Assembly (NCBI GenBank): GCA_946406115.1
Contig: OX291548.1
Location: 5,444,373 to 5,508,372, forward strand
Direction of reading: 5' to 3'
Length of the DNA stretch: 64,000 nt
Source of the DNA: Apoda limacodes
Taxonomy: Eukaryota; Arthropoda; Insecta; Lepidoptera; Limacodidae
Within the stretch, counting starts at the first letter, position 1. The number at the start of each line of letters is the position of its first letter. Both the position numbers and the translations under genes were made by a program. Shown one piece after another: positions 45,374-57,834 of the stretch. The notes beneath the pieces were generated by a model. That model saw only the letters and a list, made by a program, of their open reading frames with translations. It made no database searches and had not been told where the DNA came from.

Positions 45374-45824
45374 GGCTAATACTCTATTCCAATGGTGTCT
45401 GAGATAATTTTATGTCTTGTCCTTATATAATTATGTCTAAATATACAGTTAGTATCTATCTATCTGAAAGTTATTGTTATTGTAAAACATATTATGCAAA
45501 GCTAAATTTAAGTCACACCTAAGCTTATTTTCCTCCTACGGCAAGCCCTTACAATATGGAAATGTAGACATTATATTTTTGTTACTTTAAGTGCGCTTTA
45601 AAATTAGATTAGATTTAAAATTAAGAAAAAGTCGTAAATTTGTATTAATTGACCAATAAAATCTGCCTCAGAGAAAAAGATTTTTCTTTATTTTTTCAAT
45701 TTAAATGACATTTTTTTTAAAAGTCAGCTTACATTTTTTTCAGACCAAAAGGCTGCATATTGTATTTAAAACACAATTGTTTTAGGAACTATAACAAAAT
45801 TGTATATATATATATACTAGCAGT
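45374..45824. other. No feature seen
   Basis: AT-rich spacer. Confidence 0.3.
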
Positions 45825-46330
45825 CCCGATAAACATTGTTTCTGTAACTGATTAATGGGAAGTAATAAATTATTGCCTTTTATAGTACATTACTGCCCCG
45901 GCCCGCAAACGCAGCATAACCGGGTGATCGTAAGTAAGCTAGCCGAGGCACGCATCACAGAGTCTGGTTATGTTCAGGCTTGTATAATCCTTTTTTCAAA
46001 AATACGAGTAAAAAAAAAATATATTAACAACAGTATTGACAATAATAAAAATAGTTTAGGTAATTTTGCCACCGCGCCGATTCGCTGCGTTCAAATGTCG
46101 AAAATCAAATGTTTAATAAAGTTTGTTCTATTTTCAAATTTCATATTAGACCGTTCGAGCGCTCGAGAAAACGGATAAAAAAAACATTGCGGGTTGCTCT
46201 CTGATACAATAGTGCAAGTTCGATTTATCCCAAAGAAGCTTGTGCAAGATATAGTCGCATATCGTAGCATGTTTTAGAAAAAACTAGCTGTCCGGGAAAA
46301 AGTTGTTTCGCGATGGCTTACACCAAAACA
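45825..46330 (+). repeat. Probable retroposon fragments
   Basis: ACTAGCAGTCCCGATAAACA (45827) and ACTAGCTGTCCGGGAAAAAG (46284) both resemble the ACTAGCTG(T)CCCG start of a common lepidopteran repeat. Between them is a GC-richer stretch (45890-45960). The 107-codon ORF at 45855-46178 has no domain. Confidence 0.35.
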
Positions 46331-47770
46331 TTTCGTCGAGTCAAAATATTAATTGGTGATACTTCGAAATTTTTGTAGTGTGTACATGTATATATTGAAG
46401 TGTGTATATCAATTTTCAAGAGACCCCTTCTTTCGTGATCCTACACTGCAAAAGGCTCCTTAAGAATCCACAAACCAAACCTCTCGGTACCGAATAATAT
46501 CAGATTCCTCCTGGATTTCTGGGCGGAGCTTAAGTGGTATGAGTAACCATTGACGTGTTAATCGGTTACCTTCGCACAATGGCCCTATAATGGGGCTAAG
46601 TGAGGAAAACCTACGCTCAACTATCAACTATATATTTCCAAATGCAACAACTTATTACTTCCAAATAATCAGTTAGAAGCATTATTTGCAAACCTAAGCC
46701 TACATACATTCCCATATGTGCAACAATTTGGAGCTTTCCAAAAGCTCTCGCAATCAATACTAATGAACAATGCGATACCAGTGCGTAATGGGCTCAAGTG
46801 ATGTTTGTAGTACATTATGGAATTAGCAAATAATTATCGATGTTGTTCCGACTAGTATGAAACAGATAATAACAAAATTTGAGCTACTTACTACCATCAC
46901 ACTTTGCTATCAAACGATAATTAAAAGGTTGTAAAGTTAACATTTTTCATGCTATGTAAATAAAATTGCAATAGATTTCTGCAATTTAAAAACTTTTTCC
47001 TTGATAATTTAATTTTTAATGCACTAAAAAATTGTGCTATATTTTAGGTTCTTTTAGTTTGACTGTCATATTTGTCTTCTATAGAGGTTAAGAATGAAAT
47101 CACTTTTCCTTTTGAAGTTTTTTAAAATAAAGATTTTATAGCTACTAATTATTTATTTACTAATTTATTTCTAACATTACCAAAAACTAATAAAATCCAA
47201 ATTATTTAATGAAATTGCATTTGACTTTAATACGATGTAGATAAAAATAATAATACTAAAATTTATAAGCTTTTATCTGATAATAACATATTATTATTTA
47301 GTTATATTATTATGAAGTAATTTATATGCATGTTACTCTAGGGAATAAATGCCGCTAGTATATCGGATCGGTTACGTTATAAATTTTGTTTAATTGTATT
47401 TCCCTGCGGCCTGTATTAATTATGTTATGTCACAGTTGGCCTATTTTTAGCGTGTCCCATGAAAACTATAAACAAAAATTATTTTGTTTTTCTATTTGTT
47501 ATTTGTTTTCATATAAATAACTACTAAAAAACAAAAAAAATCATATCGTAGATCCTATAACAAACGGGAAAGAGTACAAAAGACTTTTTTATTAGTTACC
47601 TGGTTATTCTCTAATAATTATTCAGTATTTTTTTGTTGAGTAAACTGCATAACTTCTTTCCACATAAATAAAAATTAATTGTATGAGGGAGCATTACTAG
47701 TTTGAGAACGGCTTGGCCGATTTGTCTGATTTTTTTTTTGTTGTGTCAGGAAAAAGTTCGCATGAAAGTA
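46331..47770. other. No gene seen
   Basis: AT-rich intergenic DNA, nothing recognised. Confidence 0.35.
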
Positions 47771-48018
47771 AACACCGGCTAAAAGCGAGTCCGACTTGCG
47801 CAATAAGAGTAAGCCATTCGTTCGATTGCAATCAGAAAAAATCAGCGCTGTAGCTTTTTTCACACTGCACTATGGTCCCACGGTGCAGGGACTTAAATTT
47901 ACTGGGTTAAATGTATATTTTTGTCTGTTTGTGTTCTTTCCCTGTTTCTGTATGTTTTGTTGTGCTAAATGTTATTTTTGTTTGTTGTGTAATTAAATAA
48001 ATGTCTATGTCTATGTCA
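47771..48018 (+). mobile_element. Retroposon fragments with TCTATG tail
   Basis: 47773-47800 (CACCGGCTAAAAGCGAGTCC, GACTTGCGC) resembles the end of the lepidopteran interspersed repeat. 47900-48018 ends AATTAAATAAATG plus (TCTATG)n, a retroposon-like tail. The 66-codon ORF across it is a by-product. Confidence 0.4.
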
Positions 48019-48159
48019 AGGCAATTTTGGTAAGCTTTTGTATACACGCCTATGGGAACTTGGCAAAGTAAAATTTGACGTTTTTACTAAGTTTTGGATC
48101 CTTTTTTTGTCGAATGCTTGCTCTGTACCGCGTTTTGGAGTAAATATAGAAGTTTATTT

Positions 48160-48400
48160 GTTTTTAAACTGAGGAATATTCTTCCATTCCTCTTTTAGTG
48201 TTTCTTTCAATTAACGAAGAATGATTGGAGGGGAATTTCGCTGGCGTACACGTCGTCTAAGTTCGTCCCAGGCATGCTCGATGGGGCTTAAGTCTGTAAC
48301 CTTGTTCGTCCTGTTTCCAGTCTGAGAATATTGGATCCAGTCCCTTCAAATCGCTGGCACACTCTTTGAACGGTTGATAGCGACACACTAACAGTTCTCG
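48160..48400 (-). pseudogene. Tc1-like transposase, internally deleted
   Basis: The minus-strand order is: helix-turn-helix block VSLSTVQRVCQRFEGTG with LETGRTR (48300-48400), then directly SPIEHAWDELRRRV with the catalytic Glu (about 48235-48280), then ILR, a stop, and LKETLKEEWKNIPQ. In an intact protein of about 340 residues some 200 residues, including both catalytic Asp, lie between the two blocks; here they are deleted. No terminal repeats recognised. Tc1 elements move at TA sites; this one is dead. Confidence 0.8.
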
Positions 48401-49899
48401 TTAAAACATTTACTGCGCCTATAATTATCAGAATTCTGGTACACCCTTTAGGGATAAGGGACATGTTTTTCTTTGAATTTGATTAGAGTAATGAATTTCT
48501 GCACAAAAAAATATATATTTATAAGATAGAACAGAATTAAAAGTAAAACAAATGGTTTCAAACTAAAAAAAATGTCTTTTATGGTTTTATATACGATCAC
48601 CAAAAAGAAATAAAAAGGTTTTACTTATATGTACTACTTCCTATATTTGGAATGAAATCAATTTTAATAAGTTTTTATTTTAAAAGGAATCCCATTTTTA
48701 TAACTGACCAGCTTTCTTTGCGGCCCATTGTAAGTGTTAACGCCATCAGCAGTTTTGAGGAAGTACCATGTACACGAAAGATCAAGATCCATATACCACA
48801 GTACACTAGCACAGTATGCCGTCTGTGTTATTGATTCATGAAGTAAAGTGAAGATAACTACTCTTCAGTTTGACATTATTTTCTTACAACCATTTTTTGT
48901 ATTGCTTAACGGTCTTCGAAAAACGAAAAATTAATCTTTAAATTGGAACAACGCTTTAATTTGGCTTCATCCTGAAAATACTTAACCTATGGATTGAAAT
49001 CTACGTTTCAAGAACATCAGAAACAAACAGTAAGTGAATTGTGTGTGAGGTATCTTCCGTCAAGGATTCGTGTCGATTTTGAATTTTGTTTTCTTTCGCT
49101 CTTCCTGCAGTTCTAAAAAGGTCATCTGTAATAGTCTTACCCTCAGTGGAGTCCTTGACTTCTCCATCGGTTAGTAATTTAAACAACAAAAAAGTTATTT
49201 AATAGAAAAAAAAAAGATAGGAAAATAACAATATACATAATAGTTACTGCAGATTGTCGCAAAAGTTGCGCCATTTATAACGTAACTTTGGAAGATTTTG
49301 GCTTGTAATGTTCCTCTGCGGACTGTTTTAATTACTGTTGCCGACACACATGCCATAAATAATAATAGAGCAAGTTTGCTCTTATTTTGTTATAACTCAA
49401 TGTTTATTTTAATTTAACAAGTACTTGCTTGCTTCATCATATCTTTCGTAATATGTTGGTATTAACTTGTATCAAAAATATCAGGTTTTACGGCAGATTT
49501 GCTGGCGTAAAAAAATTCGATTTGGGCGCCGTGCAGCGTGCTTCATATAAATTAATTACTTACTCACTTATTTTTGACACGTACAAATCAAACACCACGA
49601 AATTTTACAGACAAGTTCTAAAAAAAAATATCTAGGTGTGTAGTGTGTGTCACTAAATTGTGACAAAGGTATTCGGCTTGAGATCATGTTTACAAAACAT
49701 CACAGTATTTGGTCAGTAAATATAAAAAATTAAATTAAAACATAATTAAAAATCTATTGCAATATCTCATGAATCTTAGACGGAACATACCACACACACA
49801 CAGTTCACTCAGTTATCAAAATCCCCGTATCGAATCCTGACTTACTTAAAAAGTTTAGAGTAAGGAGTATATTATTATGTCCCGCATATTTCATTTTAC
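48401..49899. other. No gene seen
   Basis: AT-rich; ORFs at 48652-48834, 49001-49189 (minus) and 49429-49635 have no recognised features. Confidence 0.35.
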
Positions 49900-50116
49900 G
49901 GCTTATTACCTTAAAACTGATATAAGACATATATAAATCTACTTTTATATATGTAGTCCAGGTTCACTGCTATCAGAAGCAGTGTTGCGGTGATCGGCTA
50001 TGTCACGTAGGACTAAAGTAGTTGGTCAATGGAGGCTATGCCGCACATTATAATGTGTGCGTGGTTCTAGCCACTGGTTAACCCCTTCGGAGAACAAAAA
50101 CCGTGACGTTATTTGT
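49900..50116 (+). repeat. Dispersed repeat H, copy 2
   Basis: Aligns with 8080-8296 over its length with moderate divergence. It ends GAACAAAAACCGTGACG. Confidence 0.6.
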
Positions 50117-50212
50117 CAACAAACATGTTAAAAAACAAATAAGCTTCTAACTTTGACGCTCCAACACGCGCTGTACAGAGCAAGCAGTCGTCAAAAAAGG
50201 AATCTAAAATAT

Positions 50213-50380
50213 ATTTTTTTATACCACTAAGGTGGCAAACAAGCTTACGGTCTGCCTGATGGTAAGCGGTCCACGTAACCTATGGACGTTTGCAACATCA
50301 GGGGCATCACTCGCGCGTTGCCGACCCTTCAGAAATCCAATAACTTCTTCTTGGAGAACCCCATACTGTGGTACTCGAAG
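50213..50380 (-). mobile_element. Retroposon family G, medium copy
   Basis: Poly-T, ATACCACTAAGGTGGCAAAC through CTTCTTGGAGAACCCCATAC. The ORF at 50232-50423 is a by-product. Confidence 0.75.
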
Positions 50381-50384
50381 GTTA

Positions 50385-50520
50385 CTCTGTCTGTTTATCT
50401 GTCTGATACCTCTCCATGCTTAAATTGCTGTACTTAAATTAATATAAAATTTGGCACGGAGATAGTTTAAGTTCCAAGAAAGGACATAGGCTACTTAAAA
50501 ACTTAAGGTGAGTTCCGAAT
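50385..50520 (+). mobile_element. LINE 3'-tail-like fragment (RTE type)
   Basis: CTGTCTGTTTATCTGTCTGA, TTGGCACGGAGATAGTTTAA and AAGAAAGGACATAGGCTACT are blocks common near 3' ends of lepidopteran RTE-like retroposons. Confidence 0.5.
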
Positions 50521-51469
50521 TCGCACCATGCCAATTTTTATAATTCTTAGAACAAAAATTATACGTAAACTTATTTATTCTTGTTGTATTAAATAATTTA
50601 ACAAACTACTATAAATTATCTTTTAAATAACATTAAACAAAACATTATCTTTAATGCATTTGTATAAAAAATTAAACTAAAGTGTTATTATCGGATTACT
50701 TATGTATAAAAATATTAAGTAAGAACGAACCGCATTCCGGAGAGTTTCATAATCTTTGTTTTCGTAAAATTAATAAAAAACTCTTTTGCGCGTAAGCAGA
50801 TAAAGTAGGCTTTTCCACGCAGATCTAATCAGAATTTCAACGACAAAGTGAGCCTTTCCGAACCAGTGAGATGTTAATTATATTTTGGTTTTAACAAACT
50901 AACAAAGGTAATGGTCACAGTATAATTTAAGAGATTTGTTATATGAATTTTAAATAATAAAAATATTAATTTTCTAACTATTCTTTTTCTATTTCTATTC
51001 ATTAGATTTTATTCTTCTAAAACTGATATTTACCTATATATGTAGAACTAAAGTCCACTTAAAAAAAAAATAAGTGTCTTCATAATAAACCATCATCGGC
51101 TGTAGCAATGCAATGCAATGCAATGCAATGCAATGCGGTCGTAGAATAGATTTTCTTAACGAGTTATTTTTTCGAATATAATTTAAACTTTGCATAACGT
51201 TTTCGTAACATATTTTATTTGTCTTACGTATAATAAAATTAAATATTTTTACAATTAAAAAATTATACACTTTATGCATGTGTCACCGAAGCCAAAAAGC
51301 CAACTAGTCTATAATTTATTTCTTATTACAGGGTATTTTCTTTTAATTTTAAACTTTTTCTATAAAAAGCGTTGTATAAAGTCTTTTTATGAAAGACATT
51401 ATAAATTTAGATATGTTACAAAAGAAATCATAAACTAATAAGTTAAGTGAATTAATAATATCTAATATC
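50521..51469. other. AT-rich DNA with one microsatellite
   Basis: (CAATG)6 at about 51107-51136. No gene seen. Confidence 0.4.
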
Positions 51470-51745
51470 TTTACAGCCTCATACGTCCATATTGTTGGGG
51501 CATAGCCTGCCCTCACAGTGTGGACCATGTGTGGGCTTCACATACGTCTTTTCTTTTTTGACGTAAGCAGGTTTTCTTCATTGATATAAAAAAAAATCAT
51601 GCAATGTTTTTCTTTACTTAAATCATTCATTATGATCAATTTACTTGAGAAAATATGAAAAAGACTCATTGGTACATGCTGAGTTTGAACCTCCACCACT
51701 CAGGACGCTAGGAGAAATCGAAACCCCTAGGCTACAACTGACTTA
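51470..51745 (-). mobile_element. tRNA-derived SINE
   Basis: On the minus strand a Pol III-like head is visible: GTAGCCTAGGGG (box A) and GGAGGTTCAAACTC (box B) spaced by about 35 bases, then GAAGAAAACCTGCTTACGTC and GTGAAGCCCACACATGGTCC, TGTGAGGGCAGGCTATGCCC. The body matches the pattern of a common lepidopteran SINE with the GAAACCTGCA and CCAC(A/C)CTGGGC-type blocks. No ORF. Confidence 0.6.
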
Positions 51746-51877
51746 AACCTAATATAAAATATAATAAATAATTTCTAACTCCAAAAAATCCTTCTCAAAA
51801 ATTCATTTTCAGGTTTATTTCTCACTAAAAATAGAAATCACGTGCCGCTGTTTATTACGGACAATGGTGGTTTAGGT

Positions 51878-52781
51878 CGCCGCACGGTGGTTCAGTTTTA
51901 AAAAAGGTAGACATGGCATCAAATGTAGGAATTTGATCTGATTTTTTTTTTGTTGAAAAAGCAACTTAAAAATTTAAAGTTTTTTTTTCATCTTTTTCCT
52001 TTTTTGGTCATTTTTGCTTTACTATGTAGAGTGGAGAGTGTTTTTATTTTATGTTAAAACAATCAAAAAATTCTTTTATTAATTCGATAATTACGAAAAT
52101 GATATAGCACTAAAAATGGCTGTTGTGAGTGTAGCTCTAAAAAGATAAAAAAAACTCCAGAAAAACATTTTGCTGTTTTATATTAGTTCCTTTTGTATCT
52201 AACTAGACCAGTTGAAGTGACTCATGAAGAATTTTATGATAATTTAACCTGCAAAACTTAGACCTAATAATAGTAATATTCCTGAAATCTTGTCGTCTGA
52301 AGTCTGCTCCGTATATCAATGTGGTAACACGATTATAGCTGAACGTATAATTCTTCTGTTTTTTCTTCTATAAATTCTGAAGGTAATAAATTTTTTTTTT
52401 TTCTTAAGACAATTCTTGTAGCATAATTTAAAGATGGAAAGCGCTTAACAGGTTGAGCTTCTAAGTCGGTCGTTGTAAGCAGAACATGGCCAGATGGGGA
52501 CTGCTCCGTGACCGCTTAACCACAGCACTGCAACACAATGCCACAATCCATGGCGCACCTGGTGGGACTCATAAATTATACACATATCATATTAAAAAAA
52601 AAATGTCTCTATACAAAAAATAATTTATTATTATTTTTATCAGAAACTATGCGTCCTACAAGTTTTATTTATAAAACAAGAATTGTTTGGTTTTATTCTC
52701 TATCTTTTTGACGAAAAAACAACCAAATTCCGATTTTGATGCCATGTCCACCTTTTATTAAAACTGAACCACAGTGCGCCG
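51878..52781. mobile_element. Non-autonomous DNA element with about 60-bp inverted ends
   Basis: Left end CGCACGGTGGTTCAGTTTTA with AAGGTAGACATGGCATCAAA; the right end is its inverse (TTTGATGCCATGTCCACCTT, CTGAACCACAGTGCGCC). Homology of the arms runs about 60 bp. The 900-bp body has no long ORF. Superfamily unknown. The CAC(A/G)GTG at both ends recalls Transib/RSS heptamers, but the position is not exactly terminal. Confidence 0.65.
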
Positions 52782-52794
52782 TGACCCATTACTA

Positions 52795-52960
52795 TATTTA
52801 AGGGCCGAGCAATCGTCCAGGGAACTGTTCCATGCACCGCTATAAATATGGCCCCTAATAAGCCAAACCCACGCGTGCTACAATAGTGTTACTAACTTAT
52901 CTTTATCCAGTTCTTTGTTGATAGCTACAAATACGAGTTGGTTTTGGGTTTAAAGCAATC
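52795..52960 (+). promoter_or_regulatory. TATA-containing repeat P, copy 1
   Basis: GAGCAATCGTCCAGGGAACT, TGCACCGCTATAAATATGG, then CTTTATCCAGTT. Shares this order with 59865-59990 and, weakly, 62530-62640. It could be a retroelement or gene promoter module. No coding sequence follows. Confidence 0.4.
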
Positions 52961-53089
52961 TTTTGTTGTTCGGAAATACGTTTTTGTTTTATTGAACTTT
53001 ATGAGATTCCGAAAAAGATAAAATAAGGAAATTATATTTGATATTGCATATTAATATAAAAATTAGGGAACTATTTGTTTATTTAATCA

Positions 53090-53275
53090 CTTAGATGGAA
53101 GACAAGTAAGTATACGGCCTCCCTGATGCTGATTACCGTAGGCACCTTATGATAGAAAACCTGACCAGATAGCTAGCTCATTTCACAACCTAAAGGTTCC
53201 AGTACAAAAGACCATGTCGGAGCTCGCTAAACCATACGCAACGATACGATAGACATTCCCACATTTACTACACGG
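53090..53275 (-). mobile_element. Retroposon family G, highly diverged copy
   Basis: CTTAGATGGAAGACAAGTAA, ACGGCCTCCCTGATG, AGCTCATTTCACAACC and AAAGGTTC keep the family order at low identity. Confidence 0.5.
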
Positions 53276-54860
53276 CTATCAATCGAAGATGTTGAGCAAG
53301 TTTCAGCCGCTGCGATTTATTACTATGGCATGCAAATATTGCTCTATATTTACAAAATTCAATTATCTTATAGACATATTCATAGTAGCACTAATGTTAT
53401 ACTCTTATATTGTATTAAGTATTCGTAAATGTAACTTATTATTTAAGAAAGATCATCAAAAATCAAAGCACAGGATTAACCTAGTTTAGGCTTCGATATA
53501 GTCATAAGTTGTACTCTTTAAGCACTTCATTTATATTACAAATATGATTCATTTGTATAAAAAAATATAATATATTTGTCAAATGTAGTATTTATTGCAA
53601 AGTTTGAAATATATAAATATTTTTAATTCTAGATATAAAAAAATATGATTTTTTTCATTGTGCCGTAATAAAATTAATAGAAAAACAGACATGTTTTAAC
53701 ATTTAAGTATCAAGTGCAAAGGTCACTGAATAACAGGTGATTGATTGAAAAACAAAGCCACAGTGCGCTATGATACCTTTGAAGTGGGTCGCCGCGACCG
53801 CTAGTATTGCCATTGCTGGTCATTGAATACCAGGATGGCGATGGCCTCTCGTGGGCGATTGTGTAGTGTGGCCTCAAGCGTTATTCGGGTTTTCGCTTAA
53901 TATATTATCCAAGGTATAATATCCATATCTATAATATATACAAATTGATCAATGTACTGCCTACATACTTTGAACACATATTTAAAATACTCCAAGCTAG
54001 CTATAAACGGTTACGAAGTTCGAAACTAAGGCAATTTCATCTAAAAGGGACAGAGATTTATGTGAGGTGCGAATGAGATTAGCATAGAAGAGGCAGCCCG
54101 TCCGGCCCGTTGGGCACACACTCCTATCAATTACTGTGCTGGAGACTTACTTGTTGAATAATGCATGAGGGATCTCATTTGATTGAATCCTTCGGTGCCC
54201 ATGTCAACTTTGATTTTTGGCCGTTTTATAAAGCCTTCATTGTGAAGACGAAAATGTTATTGAGATATGTGATATGAATCTGGTTAGCACTTTGGCAACT
54301 TTTGATTTCAAAATGTTTTTACACTAAAAAATACAGACCAATATTACGTATTTTACCAATTTCGAAAGCTAATGAACCTCTGAACATTTTGTTATTTATA
54401 TTATATATCATGCCTTTGTTATCCTTTGATAATGACAAAGGAATTAAAATTAAATAAAGTCTCATAAAATTTACTATGGTTGCTTTTAAATACCAGAAAA
54501 ACACCATAGTTAATACGAGTGTGAGTGAGTAAGTACAAGGAAATACTGTTATTGATTATGTGTTAACAGACAACACATTATCCGAATATTACACATACAT
54601 ACAAAATAAAAAAGGGGCCAGTTTTACTACACAGTCTCATGAAGTACAGTGTATATATTTTATTATCATTAAAATTATTGGCTCACTTTTTATTTTATTG
54701 CTATATATGAGTAAAATAGTATACAAGCTTCGGCCTGATCATTTACCATAATAGATTCGTATTTTATGAAAGGTTTCACCTCTAGTTCGGTCTTATAAAT
54801 ATACTCATGCAGCAATTGATTGCTTCATAGCCTCCGTAGTAATGTACTATTACAGAAATC
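53276..54860. other. No gene seen; one orphan element end
   Basis: CCACAGTGCGC at 53758-53768 repeats the right end of the 51878-52781 element without its partner. 53785-53880 is GC-richer (GTCGCCGCGACC). ORFs at 53289-53489, 54319-54507 and 54560-54751 look like chance. Confidence 0.35.
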
Positions 54861-54872
54861 CTCTTGTTTCAG

Positions 54873-55042
54873 GAGTCTGGATATCTTTAAATCTGAATTC
54901 AAGACTTTTATGTAATGATTCTGAAAATCCAATTACTTTTATAGCTCGAAAGCCAGTTGTGCCTATATCTCTTCGAGAATCACATTATCAAAGAGTCCCT
55001 AAAGCATTAGTATTCTGTCTGCTTTCAAAATCACGGACGTGA
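54873..55042 (+). CDS. Candidate terminal exon, unknown protein
   Basis: CTCTTGTTTCAG is a good acceptor ending at 54872. The frame then runs open for 56 codons to TGA at 55040-55042, reading VWISLNLNSRLLCNDSEN and IARKPVVPISLRESH. Amino-acid use is more balanced than in the surrounding AT-rich ORFs. No family recognised and no partner exon found. It can equally be read as a 66-codon ORF from the ATG at 54842. Confidence 0.25.
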
Positions 55043-56728
55043 TTTCATGGTCATTGTATGACCTTGCGAGTGATAAAAAAATAATTATGTAAACTGTATA
55101 ATTTTTAAAGACCATCATTTATAGTTAAATATATTTAGACAGATGAAGTAAGAAAGAAGGATTATTTAGGGGTACCGCAGTGCCCTTGCCAAGCCTCAAG
55201 ACAAAACAAACAATAAAACAAACAAACAATACCATACTGCACCACTCTTTTCTAGGAGCATATCGGCATATTGCCACGCCTCTGTCTAGCAGTACTGCGT
55301 TCTTTCAGAAATTTCATTTTATTTCATTCAGAAAAGAAACACTGTTAAAGTACTTATAGATACTATACAATTTCAAGTTTATAGCTTTATTCATACAAAG
55401 GTTATAAAGAAACAAAGTTACGAAAATTTAAACAAACAAACTCCAGTCCAAGAAAACAGAAGTGACTCCTGCAACATTCACAGCGGCACAAGTCATGTAG
55501 AATTCCACACAGTGTAATAAAAATATGTTATAATTGTCTTTTCAATAAATAAAATGTTTTAGGTTCATATAATAAGGCAAAATAGATCCGTAAGAACGGA
55601 ATTTATCAAGAAAAATATAGGCCAGATTTTAGTCAAAATTGCTAGTCGTGCTAGACTTGGCTGTTTATGAGATTTTACACAATCATCTCCATCGAGACTT
55701 GGTACGTTTTTCGTAGAATGTTTTGTTGGCATATTAGTTTATTATAATATCGTCGGCTCAATTTTGGCTTTCTCCTACTTGGTTTTGAAGTTTTGTGGTT
55801 TCTCTACCCTGTAATAAAATAAAATGTAATTGATGTTGTAAAAAGTTTACTGCGGCATTTGGGTTTAACGTCCCTTAGTAATTATTTAAAAGTGAATTGT
55901 CCTCACGAAAAAATTGATTTATTTGATTAATATTACTCATATAACAAAGAGAGTAAGTATGTGACTTTGATTGTAAATACCTAATTTATAATCTCTGGAA
56001 ATACAAATCACCAGCAAGACTTTAGTTTTATAACATTTTATAAATTTTATAAATGTATTTGCCCTCAAAAATAAACAAAACAGAGTTAGGTATAACTTTC
56101 CTGTCAATTTATCAAATTATTAATTCAACCGTACGGCACAGTGTTTTTATCTGAAACACAACAAACACAAATAAATCCTAGCTACATATTGGTGCATTAG
56201 AGTGGTGCAGATCAGTGAGCCTTGCTAGGGATTTGTGAAATTTATTTGTTCAATTCTAGCAAGGCAGAGGAGAACAGGATTACGAGTACTAGATAACACA
56301 CTTGGATAAATGTTATGTATAAGAAACTATATTATATTCTAATTCGCATAGCATGAGGCGTAGCAAAAAGTGATTTTGTTTTCGAAAATTAAACATAATA
56401 TTGTATTGTACTACTGTTTACATAATTCATCCTAATATTATCAATGTGACGGTTAGTTTTATTGACCCCCCCCCCCTCGCTCCAACGTGTCGCGTCGCAA
56501 TGACGCATCCAATCAAGCTGAATTTGGCACAAAAATTGACAAGACACGAAGAAGGACTTCGGCTACTTTTTGTAGCGGTGAATTCTTAAAACAATGTTGC
56601 AATTTTTATTGTTGTATTACAACACTAGTTCCTAATTTCATATTTTCAAATACCGTATTATAATTATGATGTCATTTTAATAGAACACCCAATACAAACA
56701 GTTAGATACTTTTATTTCGTAAATACAT
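55043..56728. other. No gene seen
   Basis: AT-rich; a 10-12 C run near 56466 and a chance ORF at 56401-56589. Confidence 0.35.
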
Positions 56729-56785
56729 ACGAGGACGGTTTGATAAGTCCATGACTTTGGAAAGAAGAAACAATCTTTTTACATA

Positions 56786-57834
56786 TTATAACAGGACAGG
56801 TTAAAGCAGTAGTGCGCTGTTACCGAATGCACCGGCTAGGTGCTCAGAAGGAGGAGAAAAGATAGAGGGAGTTCAAAGGCGAGTAAAGAAACACTTTTCA
56901 AGGGTAAGGCAGGTTATATTAGTATACTCTTTCATTATATAGTAACAGCTTTTAATGCACAATATCCTAATCACATAGGGTGATTCTTAACACTTAAATA
57001 TCTAGATCACAGCTTCCTAATTCACAATCATATAGGACTACCTAAATAAATAAAAAAGATAGCCAAACGCAAGCCTGCCTACACAGATTTTAAGTGTAGT
57101 TTTTAAAGCTTTTATTAGGGAACTAGTACACTCAGGTCTCTTCGGCCTAGAGTCCGATTCGATGTCTTGTAACCTTCGGATGTAGCGGTGTTTAAGATAG
57201 CACCCCTACTGCACAGGCCGAAGGTTTGGAGTCAAGGAGACTCCGGGCAGGCCGAGGATTTGGAGTTTAGTAGACTCCGGCCTTCCCCAGTAAAAGAACA
57301 GCAAAGCAGCTGCCGTGTGCCGTCGTTAGACAACAAATGTGCACCCGCATACAAAGATGTCTTCTCACGGACCTCAGTTTAGGCGTAGAGCCGTAGTAAA
57401 GCAATATATATACGTAGTATATATATACTAAGAACCGTACTGTAAAGGAGAAAGAGAAATGGATTAGCAACTTACCAATAACTCACAAAACACAGAACGA
57501 GAGAAAATAAATATACAAAATTATCGAGGACGGTTTTCTTTTATAGCATAGAAGTAGATATCCAGCAATTTGTAATTTAATAATAGAATCCGTGAAAATA
57601 ATTATCAGATTTTTTTTACGACTACGTCAAGTATCTACGTAAAGTGAACTATTTTGACTTAGCGATGTTAAACATCTAGAAAGTCTTTGATCTCTAAATT
57701 TAAATTACCACAGTGGTAATGGACCTGAGAGCGAATGCCCAGAAACTTCTATTGTTTCCTACATCATCCGGTCCTTTACCGGAGACGGACCACCGGAAAC
57801 GGTCGTTCCGTTATAATAAATATTTTTTATTTTT
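56786..57834. other. Foreign DNA between mariner end and transposase
   Basis: Unlike the mariner on either side. It holds a second CGAGGACGGTTT (57525-57536) in direct orientation, a GC-rich part (57120-57370) with two 34-bp tandem hairpin units, and chance ORFs (57188-57382, 57267-57470, 57713-57931). Its nature is unknown. Confidence 0.35.
57215..57282 (+). repeat. Two 34-bp tandem units, each with a hairpin
   Basis: AGGCCGAAGGTTTGGAGTC and AGGCCGAGGATTTGGAGTT start the units at 57215 and 57249. In each, GGAGT pairs with ACTCC a few bases later. Confidence 0.75.

Noticed and set aside
57188..57382. 64-codon ORF as a gene
   Set aside because: It spans the tandem hairpin units and a GC-rich patch; no domain and overlapping antisense ORF.
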